A stretch of DNA of 48,052 nt from Chamaesiphon sp. 336R_metabinner_41 (GTDB lineage: Bacteria > Cyanobacteriota > Cyanobacteriia > Cyanobacteriales > Chamaesiphonaceae). Positions within the stretch are counted from its first letter, which is position 1, and every line of letters begins with the position of its first letter. The notes beneath the pieces were generated by a model. It was given only the letters and a program-made list of their open reading frames with translations, did no database searches and was not told the DNA's origin. The DNA is taken from the NCBI GenBank assembly GCA_025359915.1, contig JANYDE010000116.1, forward strand, positions 1 to 48,052. Direction: 5' to 3'. Shown here one piece after another: positions 42,774-48,052 of this stretch. A program made the translations under genes and the position numbers.

Positions 42774-43742
42774 TTACCATTGCAATAATTTGCGCAACTC
42801 TCCTCGGAGTAAGGTTGAGGTATTGGGATTGCTCACAAAAGAGTCATACATCAATCGAGCTAGTTGATGTGGATTGCGATGATTAGTTCGCATTTTGTGC
42901 CAGATTTGCTCGACAATTGTACCAGGCGTATTTGGGTGGCGTACCACAGCTAGCCGCAGTACATCCCATTCGGTTTGGGCTAGCTCCATCAGTTGAGTGG
43001 ATGTTGTCGCAATTTGTTTTGCTAGCCACAGTGATTGAGCCGCTGATTCATTCGGTGCCAGATGCATCTGCATCAATAGTCGCGGGGTAAGATGAGGGTG
43101 AAGTGCTACCAATGTTGTCGAAGTAGGATCGTTAGCTTTTCCGTACTTATGTAAGATTTTTTCTAAGATCGTCACAGATGTCTGTGGATTTTCGGCGACA
43201 ATTTGGGCAACACCACTACCGATCTCGATAATTTCGGCGAGTAGATGATGTGGTGTATGGGGATGCGCGGCAACAGCACGGATCAATTCCCGATCTTGAT
43301 GCCGCGATTTTCGGGCTAAATTTTCGAGGAGGATGCTCGGAGTATGGGGATTATACGCTACTGCCAACCACAGGCTATAATCCTGCTGACTGACTGCATA
43401 TTCCATAAAAATTCTTGGTACCTCATCGCATTGCAGCAGACTAGTCAGCGTCGCATGCGGAATCTCAGCAGCTAAATGAAGCTGCTCTAATTGCAATAGT
43501 TCAAAAACTGGGTTTTTAAGGATGGCTTCAGGAAAATCAATCCCTAATTGCCACAGGATATCTGTCGGGGTATTTGGATTGCTAGCTACTAGTCGTCGCA
43601 ATTCCCAATCTTTTCCTGTCGCAATTTTGCGCAATAGTTGTGGATTGGTATTCGGGTTGCTCGCAATTTGGGTGTCTGGTGCTCTTGGATCTACTGCTAT
43701 CGCAGTTTTTCCAGGTGCTATCTGCTCTATGGTTAATTCCAT
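42774..43742 (-). CDS. NP-x-T repeat protein (LRV-like alpha-helical repeats)
   Basis: A 322-residue protein of about eight repeats, each centred on (N/H)-P-x-T-P followed by x3-LL. Examples are IASNPNTNPQLL, VASNPNTPTDIL, VAYNPHTPSILL, VAAHPHTPHHLL, VAENPQTSVTIL, VVRHPNTPGTIV and VSNPNTSTLL. The spacing is irregular, 30-45 residues. It resembles the variant leucine-rich repeat (LRV) superhelix, a helical scaffold for protein binding. No Cys cluster of the LRV FeS kind is seen at the N-terminus. It probably recognises a partner for the MoxR ATPase encoded next. Not otherwise named. Confidence 0.82.
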   Translation of the reverse strand: MELTIEQIAPGKTAIAVDPRAPDTQIASNPNTNPQLLRKIATGKDWELRRLVASNPNTPTDILWQLGIDFPEAILKNPVFELLQLEQLHLAAEIPHATLTSLLQCDEVPRIFMEYAVSQQDYSLWLAVAYNPHTPSILLENLARKSRHQDRELIRAVAAHPHTPHHLLAEIIEIGSGVAQIVAENPQTSVTILEKILHKYGKANDPTSTTLVALHPHLTPRLLMQMHLAPNESAAQSLWLAKQIATTSTQLMELAQTEWDVLRLAVVRHPNTPGTIVEQIWHKMRTNHRNPHQLARLMYDSFVSNPNTSTLLRGELRKLLQW

Positions 43743-43988
43743 GCTTGGTTTACGGATCTCTGATTACTCGATTACTCACTTATCGCTTAGAGTACCCAGC
43801 CGTAAGCAGAAAGATAGATATTTACAGACAATCTTCGAGAATAGTCATCAATTACGCTTGAAACTTATACTGGGGGGAGATTGGAGATCAGCAATTCCAA
43901 ATTCCAGCAATTCCAAATTCGGAAATTATTTACGATCGCGATAGTCGATCTACAATAGGGAGTTGCATCTTCCACAGCTCGATCGAAT

Positions 43989-46463
43989 ATGTCTAACCCA
44001 TCACCACATCCATCGATTCCAACCGCTACTTGGCAACGTCAGTTTCATCAGGATTGGGAACAGCCCTATACTGTGCGCTATGAGAGTAATCTCGATGATG
44101 GCCCATTTCATGGTATGCCATTAGGTGGATTTGGGGCGGGATGTATCGGGAGATCTCATCGGGGTGAGTTCAATCTGTGGCATATTGACGGTGGCGAACA
44201 CGTTTTTAAGCATCTTTCGGCTTGTCAGTTTAGTGTCTTCGAGCAGAGTGGGGAAGATGTACGCGCTCATGCGATGTCTACGGTTGCGCCTGATGATGGT
44301 AGTCTAAATCGGTGGGAATGTTATCCCCAGACGACGCTAGCAGGGCAAGCAACGGGCACTTATCAAGCTTTATATCCTCGGAGCTGGTACAGCTATGAAA
44401 ATGTCTTCCAGGCGCAATTAACCTGCGAGCAGTTTTCACCCATTTGGGCGGATAATTATCAGGAGACTTCCTATCCGATCGCTATCTTTGAATGGACTGC
44501 TCATAATCCAACAGAGCAACCCATCATTCTGAGCATCATGCTGACGTGGGAAAATACGGTGGGGTGGTTTGCAAATAGTAGTCCATCTAGTCAGGTGGAA
44601 ATTCGCGACGATGGAAGTCCAGTTTATGATTATCAACCCCGCATTGGTGAGAGCGAAGGCAATTATAATCAGTGGATTGTTGATAATTATCGGGTGGGTT
44701 GTCTATTAGATAAAGCACGCAAATCTGACGTACCTAGTGAAGGTGAAGGACAATGGTCGATCGCAAGTATTGCTAATCCTAGTGTAGAAGTATTCTATCA
44801 TTCGCGGTGGAATCCGATCGGGGATGGTGGGGATCTATGGGATAGTTTTGCGGCTGATGGTTCGTTACCAGATATTGATGATGAAAGTGCGGCGAAACAA
44901 GGCGAACGGATAGCGGCGGCGATTACGATTCGGTTTACAGTTAAACCTGGACAAACTAAAAAGATTCCGTTTACGCTTGCTTGGGATTTCCCAGTTACTG
45001 AATTTGGAAAAGATGTAAATTATTATCGTCGCTATACCGATTTCTTCGGACGTTCGGGCGAGAATAGTTGGGCGATGATTCGGACAGCTTTAAAACATTA
45101 TGATAGCTGGCAACAACAGATCGTTAACTGGCAACAACCGATATTAGATCGATCCGATCTGCCCGATTGGTTTAAGATGGCTTTATTCAATGAGCTATAT
45201 CTGCTCACCGATGGCGGCACATTATGGACAGCAGCAGATGAACGCGATCCTGTCGGACAATTTGGCGTGTTAGAATGTCTAGATTATCGCTGGTATGAAA
45301 GTTTGGATGTCCGGTTATATGGCTCCTTTTCCGTTCTCTTGCTCTGGCCAAAATTAGAGAAATCGATTCTAATTGCCTTCGCCAGAGCCATCCCCACTGA
45401 AGATACTAATCAACGCTTAATTGGCTACTACGTCCAAACCGCATTCGGCTATGAAGATCGTCCGCAAAATGTCGATCGATCTCAGATGATGGCACCACGA
45501 AAAACTCTCCACGCTACCCCTCACGATCTCGGCGCACCGAATGAACATCCGTGGGAAAGGACTAACTATACCTGTTATCAAGATTGCAATCTGTGGAAAG
45601 ATTTAGGTAGCGATTTTGTCCTCCAAGTTTATCGCGCATACATATTTACAGGCAAAACAGATATCGAATTTCTCGCCGAATGTTGGAGCGCAATTGTTGA
45701 TACCCTCGCCTATCTTAAACAGTTCGATTTAGACAACGATGGAATGATTGAAAATTCCGGCGCACCAGATCAAACCTTCGATGATTGGCGACTGCAAGGA
45801 ATTAGTACTTACTGTGGTGGCTTATGGTTAGCCGCTCTAGAAGCTGCAATTGCGATCGGTCAAATCCTCACCCAACAATACCACGAACAACTCATCCCCA
45901 ACCCGATCGAAATCATCCCTCAATATCAAGCCTGGTTAGATGCCGCTAAACCCATCTATCAGGAAAAACTGTGGAATGGTAGTTACTACCGCATTGATAC
46001 AGACAGCGGCTCCGAAGTCGTCATGGCAGATCAATTATGCGGTCAATTCTATGCCAAACTATTAGAACTAGATGATATTGTCCCTCTAGACTGTGCCAAA
46101 ACTGCCCTAGAAACCGTCTATCAGTCCTGTTTTATCAATTTCCAAGGCGGGAAATTTGGAGCCGCCAACGGAGTCAAAATCGACGGCTCACCGAGCAATC
46201 CCAAAGATACCCACCCCCTCGAAGTATGGACGGGAATTAACTTTGGTATCGCCGCCTTTTTAGTTCAAATGGGAATGCGCGAGGAAGGATTAAAATTAGC
46301 CGAGACAATTGTCGAGCAAGTATATACAAATGGCTTGCAATTTAGAACCCCCGAAGCGATTACCTCTGCGGGAACGTTTCGCGCTAGTCACTATCTCCGA
46401 GCGATGGCAATTTGGGGAATCTATCATACTTTAAGCGATCGAGACCTTCCTGCCTCCAGGTAA
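43989..46463 (+). CDS. GH116 family glycosidase, non-lysosomal glucosylceramidase (GBA2)-like
   Basis: An 824-residue enzyme. The N-terminal beta domain (about 1-360) has GPFHGMPLGGFGAGCIGRSH and GEFNLWHIDGG. The C-terminal alpha/alpha barrel carries FGVLECLDYRWYESLDVRLY, with probable nucleophile Glu429, and FDLDNDGMIENSGAPDQTFDDW, with probable acid/base Asp594 in DQT. Both positions fit GH116 beta-glucosidases/glucosylceramidases. No signal peptide is visible, so it appears cytoplasmic or peripheral. The substrate (glucosyl-lipid or beta-glucoside) is not shown. It stands alone; a perfect hairpin follows it. Confidence 0.9.
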   Translation: MSNPSPHPSIPTATWQRQFHQDWEQPYTVRYESNLDDGPFHGMPLGGFGAGCIGRSHRGEFNLWHIDGGEHVFKHLSACQFSVFEQSGEDVRAHAMSTVAPDDGSLNRWECYPQTTLAGQATGTYQALYPRSWYSYENVFQAQLTCEQFSPIWADNYQETSYPIAIFEWTAHNPTEQPIILSIMLTWENTVGWFANSSPSSQVEIRDDGSPVYDYQPRIGESEGNYNQWIVDNYRVGCLLDKARKSDVPSEGEGQWSIASIANPSVEVFYHSRWNPIGDGGDLWDSFAADGSLPDIDDESAAKQGERIAAAITIRFTVKPGQTKKIPFTLAWDFPVTEFGKDVNYYRRYTDFFGRSGENSWAMIRTALKHYDSWQQQIVNWQQPILDRSDLPDWFKMALFNELYLLTDGGTLWTAADERDPVGQFGVLECLDYRWYESLDVRLYGSFSVLLLWPKLEKSILIAFARAIPTEDTNQRLIGYYVQTAFGYEDRPQNVDRSQMMAPRKTLHATPHDLGAPNEHPWERTNYTCYQDCNLWKDLGSDFVLQVYRAYIFTGKTDIEFLAECWSAIVDTLAYLKQFDLDNDGMIENSGAPDQTFDDWRLQGISTYCGGLWLAALEAAIAIGQILTQQYHEQLIPNPIEIIPQYQAWLDAAKPIYQEKLWNGSYYRIDTDSGSEVVMADQLCGQFYAKLLELDDIVPLDCAKTALETVYQSCFINFQGGKFGAANGVKIDGSPSNPKDTHPLEVWTGINFGIAAFLVQMGMREEGLKLAETIVEQVYTNGLQFRTPEAITSAGTFRASHYLRAMAIWGIYHTLSDRDLPASR

Positions 46464-46478
46464 AATTATATCAACGAG

Positions 46479-46519
46479 AATAGTCGGTTTCGATCTCAAG
46501 GCGATCGAAACCGACTATT
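46479..46519 (+). terminator. 17-bp perfect hairpin after the GH116 gene
   Basis: AATAGTCGGTTTCGATC (46479-46495) pairs with GATCGAAACCGACTATT (46503-46519) over a 7-base loop. No T-run follows. It is 15 bp after the stop and likely ends the GH116 transcript. Confidence 0.7.
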
Positions 46520-46585
46520 ATATGTAGCGGTTACGGATCCTGTCCGCACCTCACAACAAAGTCAGGGAGCTGTTTTAGGTACATC

Positions 46586-47488
46586 ATGGGAATAGTTATC
46601 GCCACTGTCAATATGAAGGGAGGTGTCGGTAAAACCACCCTCACAGTCAATTTAGCTGCTTGTCTAGCCAAATTTCATGGAAAGCGCGTCTTAGTTGTCG
46701 ATCTCGATACCCAGATTAGTGCAACTTTAAGCTTAGTCACACCTCAAGATTTCGCCAGAATTCGGCGTGAAAAGAAGACAGTTAGTTATTCGATTGCCAA
46801 AGTGCTCAAGCCGAGTAGTCGTTATAAATTTGATACGAAAGATTTGATTACACCCGATGTTTGTTGGGTAAAAGGGTTGGATTTATTGGCGGGAGATATT
46901 GATATCTATGATGAGTATCTGGTATCTGAAAAACTCCATCAGGAAACGATCGATAATCCCAATACAGATTTTATCGATGTCTGGAACGGATTTGAAGGAT
47001 CGTTAGTCAAAAATATTTTAGCTCCAGTTATTGATGACTATGATTTTATCATTCTTGATTGCGCTCCTGGTTATAATTTGCTGACCAGAAGTGGCATTAT
47101 GGCTAGTCATTTTTATATTATGCCTGCACGTCCTGAGCCGTTGTCTTTAGTTGGGATGCAGTTATTAGAACGGCGAATTGCCAAGCTCAGAGAAACCCAC
47201 GAAGGTGATAAAAATTGCTTAGAAAGCAGTCTGCTAGGGATTGTTTTTATTCTTTCTGGCAGTACATTATTTGCCCGTTATTACGATCAGGTAATGCAAC
47301 GAGTTACCCAGGATTTTGAAGCTAACAAAATATTTCAAACTCGGATTCCAATGGATGTAAATGTTGCTAAAGCGATCGATAGTTTTCAACCTGTTGTAAT
47401 TGACAATCCTGGCTCGGCTGGTTCTAAGGCTTTTGTGAAATTAAGTCAGGAATTATTGAATAAGGTACAACAATTAGCGGGGAATTAG
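46586..47488 (+). CDS. ParA/MinD-family AAA (SIMIBI) ATPase
   Basis: A 300-residue ParA-like ATPase. The deviant Walker A MKGGVGKTTLTVNLA (10-24), Walker A' VVDLDTQISAT (37-47) and Walker B IILDCAPGYN (about 151-160) are present. No N-terminal DNA-binding HTH is seen, so it is a short ParA, which may position protein cargo (carboxysome, chemotaxis, pili) or plasmid DNA. No parB or cargo gene is adjacent, so the job is not clear. The start ATG at 46586 is preceded by TACATC and is the conserved MGIVIATVNMKGG. Confidence 0.88.
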   Translation: MGIVIATVNMKGGVGKTTLTVNLAACLAKFHGKRVLVVDLDTQISATLSLVTPQDFARIRREKKTVSYSIAKVLKPSSRYKFDTKDLITPDVCWVKGLDLLAGDIDIYDEYLVSEKLHQETIDNPNTDFIDVWNGFEGSLVKNILAPVIDDYDFIILDCAPGYNLLTRSGIMASHFYIMPARPEPLSLVGMQLLERRIAKLRETHEGDKNCLESSLLGIVFILSGSTLFARYYDQVMQRVTQDFEANKIFQTRIPMDVNVAKAIDSFQPVVIDNPGSAGSKAFVKLSQELLNKVQQLAGN

Positions 47489-47500
47489 CTGGGTATTACT

Positions 47501-47589
47501 CAGCGGTTTTAACCGCTGCTAGTGGTGCGAAGCCCGCCTACGCGGACTTTATAGATCCAGTCCGCCTACGCGGACTTTGCATCACTAGC
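47501..47589. repeat. Nested palindromes with two CCGCCTACGCGGACTTT copies
   Basis: CAGCGGTT/AACCGCTG (47501-47518) is followed by a larger inverted repeat GCTAGTGGTGC (47518-47528) and GCATCACTAGC (47579-47589). Within it two direct copies of CCGCCTACGCGGACTTT (47534-47550, 47562-47578) are each palindromic. This is a common type of cyanobacterial repeat. Confidence 0.8.
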
Positions 47590-47657
47590 CACGACTTCCA
47601 GTCGTTACCATTCTTCTAGCACTCTCTGATCGTTTGCTAACGATGCCAGGAAAGGAT

Positions 47658-47663
47658 TATGAT
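47658..47663 (+). promoter_or_regulatory. Candidate promoter of petN (-10 TATGAT)
   Basis: TATGAT at 47658-47663 lies 18 bases after a possible -35 TTGCTA (47634-47639). It is 37 bp before the petN ATG. Confidence 0.4.
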
Positions 47664-47699
47664 AGTTTCAGACATAAAAATATTATTCTAAATCAAACT

Positions 47700-47789
47700 A
47701 TGGATATCCTTACTCTAGGCTGGGTTTCACTATTAGTACTATTTACTTGGTCGATTTCGATGGTTGTTTGGGGTCGTAACGGGTTCTAG
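47700..47789 (+). CDS. petN: Cytochrome b6f complex subunit VIII (PetN)
   Basis: A 29-residue single-helix subunit of the cytochrome b6f complex, required for complex stability in the thylakoid membrane. The protein reads [20 protein letters not shown], then MVVWGRNGF, and is nearly identical to known PetN. It is too short for most gene finders. The ATG spans the line end at 47700; the TAG stop is at 47787-47789. It is isolated from other pet genes, as usual in cyanobacteria. Confidence 0.97.
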   Translation: MDILTLGWVSLLVLFTWSISMVVWGRNGF

Positions 47790-47809
47790 ATGGTTTGAGG
47801 GGTGGCGGA

Positions 47810-47935
47810 GATTTTACCCCCCAGCCCTCTTTGTACTACCTTGTAGACACAAGTCTGTTGGAGATGATGCGTAGATCTTTACCCCACCCCAGCCCTCCCC
47901 TTGTAAAGGGGAGGCAGGGTGGTTTCATACACGGA
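47810..47935. repeat. CCCTCCCC...GGGGAGG dispersed repeat
   Basis: CCAGCCCTCCCCTTG and AAAGGGGAGGCAGGGTGG form a hairpin (about 47887-47922). The same core, in reverse, is in the MITE-like insertion at 9294-9408. Such sequences are common in cyanobacterial intergenic DNA. Confidence 0.75.
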
Positions 47936-47988
47936 AAGAAAAATAAATGAGGATAGACTAAATTACCTCACAAAGGAAATTAGTCTAA

Positions 47989-48052
47989 ATGCTCCTCATC
48001 GAACAATTAAAGCAAATACCAGACCATCGGAAAGCCAAAGGTAAAAAATATT
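47989..48052 (+). CDS. ISAs1-family transposase, N-terminal part only
   Basis: The frame from ATG 47989 reads MLLIEQLKQIPDHRKAKGKK and runs off the window end. LLxxLxxIPDxRxxxGKxY is the N-terminal domain of ISAs1/H-repeat-associated DDE transposases. TAGACTA (47954-47960) and TAGTCTA (47981-47987) form a dyad immediately before the start, and may be part of the element end. Whether the transposase is intact cannot be judged here. Confidence 0.65.
   Translation, partial: MLLIEQLKQIPDHRKAKGKKY

Noticed and set aside
41718-43742. A known MoxR-VWA antiviral or metal-chelatase module
   Set aside because: No VWA or cobaltochelatase partner is present near the ATPase, so the pair was reported as a possible new pairing without a defence claim.

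Overview
This is a stretch of cyanobacterial chromosome. The evidence is a set of genes for oxygenic photosynthesis (chlD, psbQ, ndhM, ndhS, petN, an RbcR/Ycf30-type regulator and phylloquinone menE), the tocopherol pair homogentisate phytyltransferase and tocopherol cyclase, and many copies of the HIP1 octamer GCGATCGC. GATCGATC strings are also frequent. This resembles Chamaesiphon-like genomes, but the sequence alone does not fix the genus. Genes are mostly single or in short runs on both strands, typical of a cyanobacterial core genome with scattered repeats.

Layout: 1-4987 has a heptad repeat array, a cysteine desulfurase, a DUF2817 protein, a DUF3177 protein, a GDT1/UPF0016 Mn/Ca transporter and an alpha/beta hydrolase. 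5173-9266 has rbcR, a UbiH-type monooxygenase, a phosphoribosyltransferase and ruvB. 9522-12328 holds three secreted or outer-membrane proteins on the minus strand, each apparently with its own terminator. After an 829-bp gap come chlD, murQ, a ThiO-like FAD oxidase and psbQ. 18286-22990 is a broken-up urease locus (ureD, a frameshifted REP-type transposase with a large palindrome, ureA), then a coupled membrane protein, a SagB-type oxidoreductase and a small secreted protein. 23064-28531 has aroK, ndhS, a Crp/Fnr regulator, a stand-alone DALR-domain protein, dxr and argF. 28692-34041 has a RaiA-like protein, menE, ndhM, an SNase lipoprotein, a 2Fe-2S ferredoxin, tRNA-Ser(GGA) and small membrane proteins. 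34099-43742 has a DUF4335 protein, a HerA-like ATPase, tocopherol synthesis, thrC, a DUF2127 protein and a MoxR ATPase paired with an NP-x-T repeat protein. 43989-48052 has a GH116 glycosidase, a ParA-like ATPase, petN and the start of an ISAs1-type transposase.

The most unusual signal is in the repeats, not in one operon. Several families of short tandem heptads sit at gene boundaries. A roughly 45-bp hairpin element (TCTTGAAAAGGTGC ... GCACTTTT) occurs three times in full and once as a half, each time inside or beside short repeats, with compensatory changes in its inner stem. Related palindromes lie between convergent genes, and two genes (4091-4987 and 24907-25980) carry a palindromic repeat inserted in frame. 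I saw no CRISPR array, restriction system, phage or obvious defence island. The MoxR plus NP-repeat pair is the best candidate for a little-described protein module.
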